Shown here: one piece after another, positions 17,901 through 25,206 of the stretch
Position numbering within the stretch: the stretch's first letter is position 1
How the letters are laid out: each line of letters begins with the position of its first letter
Source of the DNA: Bacteroidales bacterium
Lineage (GTDB): Bacteria; Bacteroidota; Bacteroidia; Bacteroidales; F082
Length of the DNA: 38,212 nt
Direction of reading: 5' to 3'
Assembly: GCA_016291135.1 (NCBI GenBank)
Contig: JAEFAE010000026.1
Location: 1-38,212, forward strand
Position numbers and translations under genes: made by a program
Notes under the pieces: model-generated
What the model saw: only the letters and a program-made list of their open reading frames with translations
Database searches by the model: none
Told to the model about the DNA's origin: nothing

Positions 17901-18290
17901 GGGACCCATGAGTTCATCCTCAAGGTGTGGGATACCCAGGGCAACGCCTCGGAGAAGACCATCGTGGTGGTGATTGAGGATGGCGTGATGCTGGCCCAGG
18001 TATACAACTACCCGAATCCCGTCGTCGAAGGCACCTATTTCAACCTTCGCCATGGCGACATGAGCGAGGCCTTGCGGGTGCAGGTGGAGGTGTTCGACCT
18101 CCTTGGCCGTCAGGTAGCCGGCTTGGAAACCGCCACCCAGTCCTCGGCCGGGGTGGTGCCTCCCATCTATTGGGATGGCCTCGGCAGCAACGGCCAGCGC
18201 CTCCGCCCCGGACTCTATGTGTATCGGCTGACACTCACCGACGAGAAAGGAAACCATCGTTCGGCTACCGGACGGATGGTGATGCGTTGA
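14922..18290 (+). CDS. PorU-type T9SS sortase, C25 cysteine peptidase (copy 2)
   Basis: A second complete PorU-like protein of 1122 residues. It has a signal peptide (ending PLWAQ, about residues 1-22), the same N-terminal beta region, a C25 domain and a CTD-like end (NYPNPVVEG, VFDLLGRQV, LRPGLYVYRL). The catalytic residues are His637 (YTGHGG) and Cys671 (ATCEFSKFD), exactly 34 residues apart as in copy 1. The proteins align along their whole length but are clearly diverged: RYLLLFGDASFDYR faces RYVLLFGKGTHDYR, and AAGRLPVSTVEQAEQM faces GVGRLPVTTCQQAEEM. This is therefore an old duplication, and both copies look active. It is co-transcribed with copy 1 and followed by porV after 81 bases. 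Which copy is the main sortase cannot be told from sequence. Confidence 0.9.
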   Translation: MKTTRLLLLFLTGLLSMPLWAQWTDQSVLRDGTWYKVGVLEDGVYAIDGVSLQSAGVSIGQVDPARIRLFGNVAKPLPELNSDARYDDLTEVAIEVTGADDGAFDAQDRILFYGQGPVTMTLGLTNTYAYERHPYTDTIFYFLCVDGMEPGLRMETAPAAQAAEGDPHITQFPDYWNHESEELSPYASGRTWYGDMITAQEGSKTFHYPMPDYVRNKPVRLYSKVLGRCVSPFTYSMSLNGTEVVQQATIDSFKSHVFGIEKVVDRILTLDQEGFALRYEVQTTGQQPLLYIDYFTVNFWRELRFEERELAFRVIPAQLTAPTAEVVVEGVSDGVCCWEVTDPLHPLKQPLQRDQATGSFGVEGQRERRYHLFDAAGVKPVASLRGIANQNLHALAGTEYLIVTSRLFWEPAQALAAFHREEDGLSCLVVDVEEIYNEFGTGTPDPTALRDFIRMLYLRSNAQLRYVLLFGKGTHDYRDLKGRHNNFVPTYEVADQPWYEVATTNSDDYFALMDPQEGDRCSGKVDLGVGRLPVTTCQQAEEMAEKIKRYADRSVTHGPWLNRHLFMADNDSKSYIDYVEILDRTLDTAGPNQTSQKLYVDAYPVVNTPAGQRVPEAHDALLACFEEGFAVLSYTGHGGIKGLTEEKVLTNSDIQAMTNGDRLPFVHTATCEFSKFDNPNVVSAGELMILNPHGGAIGMLTSLIPTYSQNNQKLSRAFTEHVYDLDHGERLRFGDLYRLAKSDLNYFHSGNICFVLFGDPALRLACPSDEVRTLQVDTEHGHSYTVPASGMVTLTGCVAMMGRGVDTLFNGVVDVRLYDKKSRFSTLGSHVSPVQYSYYHDVLFEGKASVTEGRFSITIPIPSEINFGSGSARVCYYAYDSLRRRHAGGVFDQLQVVGTDSSLVPDLQGPEIAFYWDHPSFESGDVVSRKGTLCADLFDEHGIYHYNVSIGRNIVLRSDVPEYDNCILNDHYEPALDDYRRGRILLPVGELESGTHEFILKVWDTQGNASEKTIVVVIEDGVMLAQVYNYPNPVVEGTYFNLRHGDMSEALRVQVEVFDLLGRQVAGLETATQSSAGVVPPIYWDGLGSNGQRLRPGLYVYRLTLTDEKGNHRSATGRMVMR
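15391..15415 (+). other. Intragenic GC-rich hairpin with GCAA loop
   Basis: ccgcggc (15394-15400) pairs with gccgcgg (15405-15411) around the tetraloop gcaa, a GNRA type. Outer ccc and ggg extend the stem past one bulged A. It encodes a low-complexity Ala-rich stretch (about residues 157-165) of PorU copy 2. Confidence 0.7.
17568..17589. other. Intragenic 22-bp perfect GC palindrome
   Basis: The half-site cgccgccggca is followed by its exact reverse complement, giving a 22-bp palindrome with no loop. It lies in the downstream beta-domain region of PorU copy 2, encoding an Arg-His-Gly-rich turn (about residues 883-890). It could be chance in GC-rich coding sequence or a small inserted palindrome. 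Confidence 0.75.
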
Positions 18291-18371
18291 AAAACTTTTT
18301 TCGGGTACACAATAAAGCGTTGCCGGTCTCGTTATTGATTCATGTTTTTAGAATAATAGAATAATCACAGT

Positions 18372-19589
18372 ATGAAAACCAAACTTGTTCTTTTGGGCGT
18401 TTTGCTCCTTGCCACAGGGCTCCGTTCGTTTGCGCAGAGTTACCACACCTCCGAAACGGGTCCCAATGTAATCACCACTGCCGTGCCTTTCGTGTCGATC
18501 GTGCCTGATGCGCGTGGCGGTGCCATGGGTGACTGCGGCGTTGCCTCCGAAGCCGATGTGTTCAGTATGAACTACAACCCCGCCAAGTACTCCTTCCTGA
18601 AGGAGGAGTTTGCCGCGGGTCTGGGCTACAGCCCTTGGCTGCGTCAGTTGGCTCCCGACATGAACCTGGGCTACCTGGTCTTGGCGCGGAAGCTGAACTC
18701 CGAAAGCGCCATTGCCGGTTCCTTGCGTTATTTCAGCTGCGGTGACATCCAGTTTACCGATGCTACCGGTGGTGACCAAGGTACCTACAGCCCCAATGAA
18801 TTCGCTGTCGATGTCACCTATTCCAGAATGTTGACCGATTACCTCTCAGGTGCCGTCGCGGGTCGTTTCATTTTCTCGAACCTGACCCAGGGCATCGGCG
18901 AGGGATCCAATCCGGGATGGTCGGTGGCGGCCGACATCGGTGTCTACTACAAGCGCCCGGTGGAGTGGTTCCGTGACATGGATGCCGACTTTGCCTGGGG
19001 TATCAGCATCTCCAACTTGGGTTCCAAGGTGAGCTATAAGAGCATCAACGACCACCGTGACTTCATTCCGACCACCCTGCGTTTCGGTCCCAGCCTCAAG
19101 CTGGAACTCGACGAGTACAACACCTTGAGTTTCATGGTGGAAGGTTCGAAGCTGTTGGTGCCCTCTCCGCAAGTGAAGGGCGGCATGATGGTCGACGGAC
19201 AACTGGTGGATACCGTGATCGGCATGTCGAACGAGGTGTCCGTGATGACCGGCCTGATCCATTCCTTCTACGACGCTCCCGGCTATGCCCTCGATGAGGA
19301 CAACATGCTTCAGTACATCGGTCGCGGCTATGAAGAGCTTTGCGAGTACAATGTGGGTGTTGGCGTTGAATATTGGTACAACAACGTCTTTGCCGTCCGT
19401 GGCGGCTATTTCAACGAAACGGCCAGAAAGGGCAACCGTAAGTACTTCGCTTTGGGCGCTGCCTTGAGATACAATGTGTTTGGGCTGGATGTCGCCTACC
19501 TGGTTCCGATCGGGGCCGTGAGAGGCACAAGTCCGTTGGAAAACACCTTGCGTTTCAACCTGACGTACAACTTGGGTGGCGGGAATTGA
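18372..19589 (+). CDS. porV: PorV (LptO), outer-membrane shuttle protein of T9SS
   Basis: A 405-residue outer-membrane beta-barrel of the PorV family. PorV takes cargo from the SprA translocon and carries it to the PorU attachment complex. The signal peptide (about residues 1-23, ending SFAQS) is followed by the family opening VITTAVPFVSIVPDARGGAMG and SMNYNPAKYSF, then alternating barrel strands. The end is LRFNLTYNLGG, as usual for this family. It lies 81 bases after PorU copy 2, in the conserved gldJ-porU-porV neighbourhood. A weak TTG-N20-TGTTTTTA pair in the gap might be a separate promoter. There is only one porV for two porU genes. Confidence 0.93.
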   Translation: MKTKLVLLGVLLLATGLRSFAQSYHTSETGPNVITTAVPFVSIVPDARGGAMGDCGVASEADVFSMNYNPAKYSFLKEEFAAGLGYSPWLRQLAPDMNLGYLVLARKLNSESAIAGSLRYFSCGDIQFTDATGGDQGTYSPNEFAVDVTYSRMLTDYLSGAVAGRFIFSNLTQGIGEGSNPGWSVAADIGVYYKRPVEWFRDMDADFAWGISISNLGSKVSYKSINDHRDFIPTTLRFGPSLKLELDEYNTLSFMVEGSKLLVPSPQVKGGMMVDGQLVDTVIGMSNEVSVMTGLIHSFYDAPGYALDEDNMLQYIGRGYEELCEYNVGVGVEYWYNNVFAVRGGYFNETARKGNRKYFALGAALRYNVFGLDVAYLVPIGAVRGTSPLENTLRFNLTYNLGGGN

Positions 19590-19612
19590 TCCCAGCACTT
19601 TCATGAAACAGC

Positions 19613-19649
19613 AATCTGCCCTAGGCCGTCCATCGGTCTAGGGCAGATT
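19613..19649. terminator. Convergent hairpin between porV and the beta-barrel gene
   Basis: aatctgccctaggccg (19613-19628) pairs with cggtctagggcagatt (19634-19649) in a 16-bp stem with one G-T pair and a five-base loop. It serves the 3' ends of both convergent units. No U-tract follows on either strand, so it may stabilise or block 3' ends more than terminate. The stop codon of the minus-strand gene lies inside the stem. Confidence 0.6.
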
Positions 19650-20516
19650 GATTGATAGGGTCCGTTTTAGGAAACTACGGCTGGCATCTTGTGGCGGCGG
19701 GTCGATGCCGAGATAGAAGGTGAGTCCCGCTTCGATGCCCCAGTTGCGGATGACGACCCCTTGTTCCTTGAGTTCCTTCCTGGCCAGGTTGAGCAGTCCC
19801 ATGCGTGCTCCGACGTCGAACTTGACTGCCATGGGGAGCAAGCGGGTGGGTATGGTGAACAGGGCCCCGGCGCCAACCGAGAGGGTGACATCGAGGAAAG
19901 GAGGATTCCAGGCCATGGTGGTGTCGGTGGTTTGGGATCCGACGGTTTCCGTATAGGTGACGGAGGCCGGGGTCAGCGGCTGTCCGAAGAAGGCCTTCAG
20001 GTTCTCAGCCTCCAGGTTCAGACGCTTAGGTTCGTTGAAAGGAGATGACTCAATGCCTGGAGCCACGAACAGGTAAGGGGAGACCTTCCGCTTGTTCGGT
20101 GGCAAGGGGTACCAGGTGATCGGAATGCGCGCCGTGAGTACATCGTATTTGATGGCGGTTTCGAAACGCATCGTATCGTGGTCGTGCAGCGAGGACTGAT
20201 AGGTGCTTTGGCCCATCATCCGCGTGCCCCTTCGTGCCCAGAGGAGCTCCGCCCCCACAGACAGTGACTTGAAGTTGCGTTCGGCACTTAGACCGAATCC
20301 GTATCCGAAATGGCCCAGGTACGCCGGGTCGATGTCCGATTTGGTCAACAGGTTCCAAGGGCATCCGACTTTCAGTCCGACATGCCAGTCTCCGAACCGG
20401 GTGTTTTTGGCTTGATAGTCCTTAAGGGGCTTCCGGAAGCGGGGCTGGGCCATCCCCGTCGACACGAACGCCGAGAGGAGCAACAGCAGGAGCAAGGGCT
20501 TTCTAAGGTTCTTCAT
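19638..20516 (-). CDS. PorT-like small outer-membrane beta-barrel protein
   Basis: A 292-residue protein with a signal peptide (about residues 1-24, ending GMAQ) and alternating hydrophobic strands typical of the outer-membrane beta-barrel/PorT-like family: WHVGLKVGCPW, GYGFGLSAERNF, VGAELLWARRG and a closing GIEAGLTFYLG. I do not recognise it as the T9SS component PorT itself; that assignment would need a profile search. It starts four bases after the stop of the upstream lipoprotein gene and is the last gene of a three-gene operon with a T9SS client. The role is unknown, perhaps anchoring or display at the outer membrane. Confidence 0.7.
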   Translation of the reverse strand: MKNLRKPLLLLLLLSAFVSTGMAQPRFRKPLKDYQAKNTRFGDWHVGLKVGCPWNLLTKSDIDPAYLGHFGYGFGLSAERNFKSLSVGAELLWARRGTRMMGQSTYQSSLHDHDTMRFETAIKYDVLTARIPITWYPLPPNKRKVSPYLFVAPGIESSPFNEPKRLNLEAENLKAFFGQPLTPASVTYTETVGSQTTDTTMAWNPPFLDVTLSVGAGALFTIPTRLLPMAVKFDVGARMGLLNLARKELKEQGVVIRNWGIEAGLTFYLGIDPPPQDASRSFLKRTLSINLP

Positions 20517-20520
20517 GGCG

Positions 20521-21225
20521 TCAGTGGGTGGTTGGTTGGAAGTCGGTGTCCCATGCTAGGGCAGGACAGAGGCCTTCGTGTAGTTTGACTTCGATGGTTC
20601 CGGGCGCATAGGAGGGGACGGCCGGGTGGTGTCCGTATCGGAGGATCTTCTTCCCGATACGGTAGTTTTCGATGCCCTTGAATACGGTGTCGTTTTCCCA
20701 AACGATGGTGCCGGAAACAATCACGGCGTTGACGGGGTTGCCGGAACTGTACTCTTGGATGGAGTCAATATAGTAGGCGGTGAACTGGTTCCCGTTGCCG
20801 ATAACGAATACCGAGTCGTTTTCGCGGAGGAACTGGTTGTTGGAGGGATCGATGGTCTTGAGTCGGTGTCCGGAGAATCCCTTGCCGGCGTTATAGAAAT
20901 GGTGAAAGTACCGGGTCATGTCCATCGGGGGCATCGCGGCCTGGGAGGGCATGGGCGTGCCGTCCGGGCCAAACACATAACGGAGGGCTTTCACATATTT
21001 CAATCCGTCCACCTTGAAGGAGAGCTCCTCCAGCGAAGGCGGGTTGGGACCGAAGTGGAAATGCTCCTCGCCAAAGGCTTCGACGAGGTCTTCGGGGACG
21101 ACCCCCAGGATGCTGTCCAGCTTTGGTGGTTCAAAGAAATCGAAATCAATCCCGTCATGTTCTTGACAGGCGGTCAGCAACCATCCGCAGAAGAGCAGGA
21201 GGAGTATGGGGAGTGTGCGTCTCAT
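20521..21225 (-). CDS. Hypothetical lipoprotein
   Basis: A 234-residue protein with a lipoprotein signal and lipobox LLTAC (Cys20). I do not recognise a family. The mature part is acidic near the start (DGIDFDFFEPP), then has mixed beta-like segments such as DSVFVIGNGNQFTAYYID and AVIVSGTIVWENDTVFKGIENY. The latter resemble immunoglobulin- or lipocalin-like strands only loosely. It begins seven bases after the cargo gene and ends four bases before the beta-barrel gene, so the three are almost certainly co-transcribed and probably work together at the envelope. It is expected on the periplasmic or surface side of the outer membrane. Confidence 0.75.
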   Translation of the reverse strand: MRRTLPILLLLFCGWLLTACQEHDGIDFDFFEPPKLDSILGVVPEDLVEAFGEEHFHFGPNPPSLEELSFKVDGLKYVKALRYVFGPDGTPMPSQAAMPPMDMTRYFHHFYNAGKGFSGHRLKTIDPSNNQFLRENDSVFVIGNGNQFTAYYIDSIQEYSSGNPVNAVIVSGTIVWENDTVFKGIENYRIGKKILRYGHHPAVPSYAPGTIEVKLHEGLCPALAWDTDFQPTTH

Positions 21226-21232
21226 GGGCTTG

Positions 21233-23857
21233 TTATTTCACGATGACGACTTTTTTCATGAGGGTGCCTTCGCGACCGGTGAGGGCGAAACTATACACGC
21301 CGGGGGCACATCGGCCAGCCTGATAGGTGCCGGAATTCCCTTGCAGTTGGAAACGGTCCACCATCCGGCCGGTGAGGTCGAAGACCTTGACTTCGACGTC
21401 GCCTGTCATCCCTTCGCACACGATGCGCATGGTACCGTCGTTGGGGTTGGGGAGGATGTCGGCGTGGGCGGTCTGCTCCATGACGTCATAATAGCCACAG
21501 TGAATCCAGATGGACCGGGTGTCGTTGCCGCAGTTGCAGTCACTGAAGGTGCGGGCGACCAACTCGATGGAGTCGGTCTCAAAGGTATAGATGTAGAGGG
21601 TGCACGAGTCGTTGTTCGGCCCGTGGGTGACCAGATCCCAGCGCTTGAAGTCGGGGTCGCCGAAAGACCATTCCGTATGGTGCTTGGCCTTGGGGTCGAC
21701 GGCAGTCCGATAGGACTCGATGCTGTATTGGAACTCGGATCCGCCGACGACCCAGGTGTTGCCTTCCAGTTTTTGGATGTCGGGGCTGTACTCCAGATGC
21801 AGGTTCAGGACGGCCGTGCTGTCGCATCCCTGGGTTGTGGGGACGGTTTCCGTATAACCACCGGCAGGCGAGGACTCGGTGTAGGTGCGGGTGAAGGCCT
21901 CATAGTGGTTGTTGCCAGGGAAGGCCCAGGTGTAGCTGTCGCAGCCTTGTTTGGTGATGGAGGTGGTATAGGAGGGCAGCAGGGTGAGGTCCAACTCGAC
22001 GATGCTGTCACAGCCATAGAGATATGTGGGACGGTTGATGGTGTAATGCCCTTCTTCGGTAAGGGGTTGTCCGAAGAAGTCGTAGGTGTCGCCTTCACAG
22101 ATTTGGTCTTCAAGCATGACATGATAAGAGGGCAGCATGGTCAGTTCCAACTCGACAATGCTGTCACAGCCGTATAGCTGGGTAGGGAGGTTCTTGCTGT
22201 AATGACCCGGGGTGGAGAGCGTCTCTCCAAGGAAGTCATACGAATCGCCATGGCAGAATGTTGCTTCGAGGGAGACGTGATAGGGTTGGCCTACCGAGAA
22301 ACTCAAGCTCCGTTCCACGGAGGTGTATCCGTCGGTAACGGTGCAGGTGTATTGGTGCTCTCCCGTTCTCGTGGGCGTGGCCACGGGATGCTGGGCGTGT
22401 GGGTCGTCGAGGCCTTCGGCGGGGCTCCAGGTGAACTGAATGTTGGGGGCTCCGTTATGGGGATAGGCATGGAGGGTGGTCTGCTCACCCAGGCAAAGCA
22501 GCTCGTCGTCGGCTGCGACGGTGGCTGTCATGCCACTGCCGGTGATCCACACGTTGACGGAGGAATGGTTGGAGCAGCCGGTTCTGGTATTTGTCACCAA
22601 CAACGAGAATCGGGTGTCTTCGATGAGCGGGATCGTCTGGGTGGTTCCTGCGTTGGGGTCGACGACTTTGTCGGCGGGTTCCCAGCGGTAGGTGAAGGCG
22701 CTCATGGTTTGGCTGGAGGAGAGGGTGGCGGCAGTGCCGTAGTTGATCTCTTGGGGCATAGCCTGGGCTACCGCCGTAGGTGGGTCGTTGACTTCGACAT
22801 GGGTGTCGGCACTGCTGGTTTGCCCGTTGAGGGTGATGGTACAGGTATAGGTGCCCGTCATGGCCGGGGTGGCGTTGGGCAGGCTGACCTCAGCTCCGGT
22901 GGCCGTCCATCCGTTGGGGCCCGACCAGGAATAATGGGCACCCGTTGGGGCGTTGCCCGTCAGATGGATGGTCTCTCCCGTGCAATAGGGGCCATCGTTG
23001 TCTACCAGCGGGGGCATGATGGAGCAGTCGGTGGTGCCGACGCCTGAAGTCTTGCTGAACGTAATGTTGCAATGCTGGTCGGAATAGTTGGTGATGACCA
23101 ACAGGTAGTATTCGCCCGTTTGGGCGGTGGCGGGGATAATGCAGTTTTCTGAGGCGTTGTCGCTGTAGCTGCAAGAAACCACTTTATTGCCGGTGAGTTC
23201 GTAAGGACAGGGCGCAACAGGATCGTCGAAAGGACCCCAGCAGCAGAAGTCGATGTCGTGCGAAGGGGTGCTGTACATGTGAATGGTGAAACTCCCTGGT
23301 GCGGCAATCCGCATGTAATACCAGGCAGGATTGGGTGTGGTATAGAGGCACTGGTACTCGGGTCCTGATTCGGCATTGGGCGTGCCGGTTCCGGCAGGAA
23401 ACATGTATTCGTCGTTGTCCGTACAGAAGGGGCTGGCACCGGAGCAGAGGTTGTTTTCCCTGGATTGGACATAGACCTCCATCATGATGGACTGGAATAC
23501 GTCTTCAGGCAGGGCGCTCTTGCACTGCAGGGCGGCTTCGGCTTTTTCGACCTTATCCAGCTTGGCCAGGTTCGCCTGGCAGGTTGCAACAAAATCGTCG
23601 AAGGCTTCCGTAAGGTCCATCTCCTCGAAGGCCGTACCGGCACTGACCATCAAAACCCCAGGTTCATCGACGGGGGTGACGTAAAAGCGGGGATCGTTCA
23701 CCAGCTGGTGGGCAAAAAGGACCCGTTCGTCGAAACTGGCGATTTGTCGCAGGTCGTAGTCGATGGCGAGGGGACGGGTAGGTTGTTGCCCCCAAAGCAG
23801 TCCTGTGGAGCAAAGCATCCAGCAGCAGAAAAGGATAGTCTTTATCGTGCGTTTCAT
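21233..23857 (-). CDS. T9SS-secreted adhesin-like protein with Ig/PKD-like domains
   Basis: An 874-residue secreted protein. A signal peptide (about residues 1-24) is followed by a Cys-rich domain (about 130-265) with WYYMRIAAPGSFTIHMYSTP and DIDFCCWGPF, which I recall from other Bacteroidales T9SS proteins. Ig/PKD-like domains follow (WSGPNGW, GTYTCTITLNG, FTWSPAEGLDD). Then come two 52-residue repeats with a degenerate third. The end is a type A sorting domain (ILPNPNDGTM, VFDLTGRMV, APGVYSFAL, KKVVIVK), so PorU should cleave it and attach it to the surface. No catalytic domain is visible. The start at 23857 begins the signal peptide; 16 further open codons upstream do not. It leads the operon with the lipoprotein and beta-barrel genes. 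Confidence 0.88.
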   Translation of the reverse strand: MKRTIKTILFCCWMLCSTGLLWGQQPTRPLAIDYDLRQIASFDERVLFAHQLVNDPRFYVTPVDEPGVLMVSAGTAFEEMDLTEAFDDFVATCQANLAKLDKVEKAEAALQCKSALPEDVFQSIMMEVYVQSRENNLCSGASPFCTDNDEYMFPAGTGTPNAESGPEYQCLYTTPNPAWYYMRIAAPGSFTIHMYSTPSHDIDFCCWGPFDDPVAPCPYELTGNKVVSCSYSDNASENCIIPATAQTGEYYLLVITNYSDQHCNITFSKTSGVGTTDCSIMPPLVDNDGPYCTGETIHLTGNAPTGAHYSWSGPNGWTATGAEVSLPNATPAMTGTYTCTITLNGQTSSADTHVEVNDPPTAVAQAMPQEINYGTAATLSSSQTMSAFTYRWEPADKVVDPNAGTTQTIPLIEDTRFSLLVTNTRTGCSNHSSVNVWITGSGMTATVAADDELLCLGEQTTLHAYPHNGAPNIQFTWSPAEGLDDPHAQHPVATPTRTGEHQYTCTVTDGYTSVERSLSFSVGQPYHVSLEATFCHGDSYDFLGETLSTPGHYSKNLPTQLYGCDSIVELELTMLPSYHVMLEDQICEGDTYDFFGQPLTEEGHYTINRPTYLYGCDSIVELDLTLLPSYTTSITKQGCDSYTWAFPGNNHYEAFTRTYTESSPAGGYTETVPTTQGCDSTAVLNLHLEYSPDIQKLEGNTWVVGGSEFQYSIESYRTAVDPKAKHHTEWSFGDPDFKRWDLVTHGPNNDSCTLYIYTFETDSIELVARTFSDCNCGNDTRSIWIHCGYYDVMEQTAHADILPNPNDGTMRIVCEGMTGDVEVKVFDLTGRMVDRFQLQGNSGTYQAGRCAPGVYSFALTGREGTLMKKVVIVK
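21971..22282 (-). repeat. Two 156-bp in-frame tandem repeats (52 residues each)
   Basis: Inside the adhesin-like gene, residues starting YHVSLEATFC and YHVMLEDQIC begin consecutive 52-residue units. Each has GD.YDF.G, GHY and YGCDSIVEL, and ends in LPS. The units are 22282-22127 and 22126-21971. A third unit after them is shortened and diverged but keeps QGCDS. Confidence 0.85.
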
Positions 23858-23894
23858 GAGCAGTACAGTTTCAAAATAGATCAAATGTAAACTA

Positions 23895-23902
23895 CAAAGA
23901 TA
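23895..23902 (-). promoter_or_regulatory. -7 promoter element of the adhesin operon
   Basis: The minus strand reads TATCTTTG, an exact TAnnTTTG, 37 bases before the start codon. No TTG is found at the usual -33 spacing, only an A/T-rich stretch. The leader would be about 30 bases. Confidence 0.5.
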
Positions 23903-23943
23903 CACATTCTCCGAAAAATAGGTTGTTTTTTTTGCTGAAACGG

Positions 23944-23982
23944 AAAAAAATCAGGGCGGCTGGTCGCGACCAGCCGCCCTGA
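23944..23982 (-). terminator. Intrinsic terminator of the rnf operon
   Basis: A 32-bp perfect palindrome (23951-23982; half-site tcagggcggctggtcg) is followed on the minus strand by seven T residues. It lies 24 bases past the rnfA stop. This is a very strong intrinsic terminator and also insulates the downstream adhesin operon. Confidence 0.93.
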
Positions 23983-24006
23983 CAGCCTATCATAAGGTTG
24001 AATGGA

Positions 24007-24609
24007 TCAGACGACGCCGGTGAATCCCATGAAGGCCAGGGCGAGGATGCCCGCGGTGATCAGGGCGATCGGGGTGCCTTTCATGCCCTTGGGGGCTTCC
24101 ATGAGCTCAATGTGCTCGCGGATGCCGGCGAAGATGATCAAGGCCAAGGCAAAACCCAGGGCGATGCCGACGGCATACACCACCGACTCACCGAGGCTTA
24201 GCATGTGCGCGACACCTCCGTAGTTGAACTCCTTGGTGACCACGGTCAGCGACACGCCGAGGACGGCGCAGTTGGTCGTGATCAGCGGCAGGAACACACC
24301 CAATGCGGTATAAAGCGAAGGACTGATCTTTTTCAGGATGATCTCCACCATCTGCACCAAGGCGGCGATGATGAGGATGAAGGCGATGGTCTGCATGAAC
24401 TTGTCCAAGCCCAACGGAATCAGGATGTACTGGTTCACCAGCCATGTCACGAGGGTGGCCAGGGTCAGCACGAAGATGACGGCTGCGCCCATGCCCAAAG
24501 CGGTCGAGGTCTTCTTGGAGGTGCCCAGGAAGGGGCAGATGCCCAAGAACTGGGAGAAGATCACGTTGTTGACCAGAATGGTCGAGAGGATGATGATCAA
24601 GTATTTCAT
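24007..24609 (-). CDS. rnfA: Rnf complex subunit A
   Basis: A 200-residue integral membrane subunit of the ferredoxin:NAD+ oxidoreductase that couples electron transfer to H+ or Na+ pumping. It has six hydrophobic segments and the family blocks NNVIFSQFLGICPFLG near the N-terminus and LPLITTNCAVLGVSL in the middle. RnfA and RnfE are homologous and insert with opposite topology; the conserved cysteines at CPF and NCAV bind the membrane iron-sulfur centre in known structures. It is the last gene of the operon, three bases after rnfE and followed by the terminator. Confidence 0.95.
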   Translation of the reverse strand: MKYLIIILSTILVNNVIFSQFLGICPFLGTSKKTSTALGMGAAVIFVLTLATLVTWLVNQYILIPLGLDKFMQTIAFILIIAALVQMVEIILKKISPSLYTALGVFLPLITTNCAVLGVSLTVVTKEFNYGGVAHMLSLGESVVYAVGIALGFALALIIFAGIREHIELMEAPKGMKGTPIALITAGILALAFMGFTGVV

Positions 24610-24612
24610 GGC

Positions 24613-25206
24613 TTAGTGACTTTCTTTTTTGAATTGGTTGACAATCGCGATAACGAAGCCGAGGCAGATGAAGGCGCCGGGAGGCAGGATGAAGACCAGG
24701 ATGTTGGCCGTCTCGGGCAGGATGGTAAGGCCGAAGATGGAGCCGCTTCCGAGGAACTCGCGGAGGCAGCCCAGCAGGGTCAGCGCGAGGGTGAAGCCCA
24801 AGCCCATGCCCAGCCCGTCGAGCATCGAGGGGAACACCGGGTTCTTCGAGGCGAAGGCTTCGGCACGGCCCAGCACGATGCAGTTCACCACGATCAGGGG
24901 GATGAACAGACCGAGGGTCTCATAGATGTCGGGCACATAGGCCTGCATCAGCAGCTGTACCAGGGTCACGAACGAAGCGATGACGACGATGAAGCAGGGG
25001 ATGCGCACCTTGTCGGGGATGAAGCCCTTCAGCAAGGAGATGAAGATGTTCGACAACACCAGCACGAAGGTGGTTGCCAGGCCCATCGACATACCGTTGA
25101 TGGCACTGGTGGTCGTTGCCAAGGTCGGGCAGCAGCCAAGCAGCAGCACCAGGATCGGGTTTTCTTTGATGAGGCCTTTGGTAAAGGTTTGCAGGTTGTT
25201 ACTCAT
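24613..25206 (-). CDS. rnfE: Rnf complex subunit E
   Basis: A 197-residue membrane subunit homologous to RnfA. Blocks include ENPILVLLLGCCPTLATTTSA near the start (its Cys pair corresponds to CPF of RnfA) and IPLIVVNCIVLGRAEAFASK in the middle. The start MSNNLQTF at 25206 is chosen by comparison with the family; the frame is open 23 codons upstream, inside rnfG. It overlaps the rnfG end by eight bases, which suggests coupled translation. Confidence 0.94.
   Translation of the reverse strand: MSNNLQTFTKGLIKENPILVLLLGCCPTLATTTSAINGMSMGLATTFVLVLSNIFISLLKGFIPDKVRIPCFIVVIASFVTLVQLLMQAYVPDIYETLGLFIPLIVVNCIVLGRAEAFASKNPVFPSMLDGLGMGLGFTLALTLLGCLREFLGSGSIFGLTILPETANILVFILPPGAFICLGFVIAIVNQFKKESH

Noticed and set aside
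15165..18257. A 1030-codon open frame on the minus strand, opposite porU copy 2
   Set aside because: It is a shadow of a GC-rich gene. The plus-strand frame has signal peptide, catalytic motifs and a sorting domain, while the antisense product is His/Arg/Gly/Val-rich without any recognisable motif.
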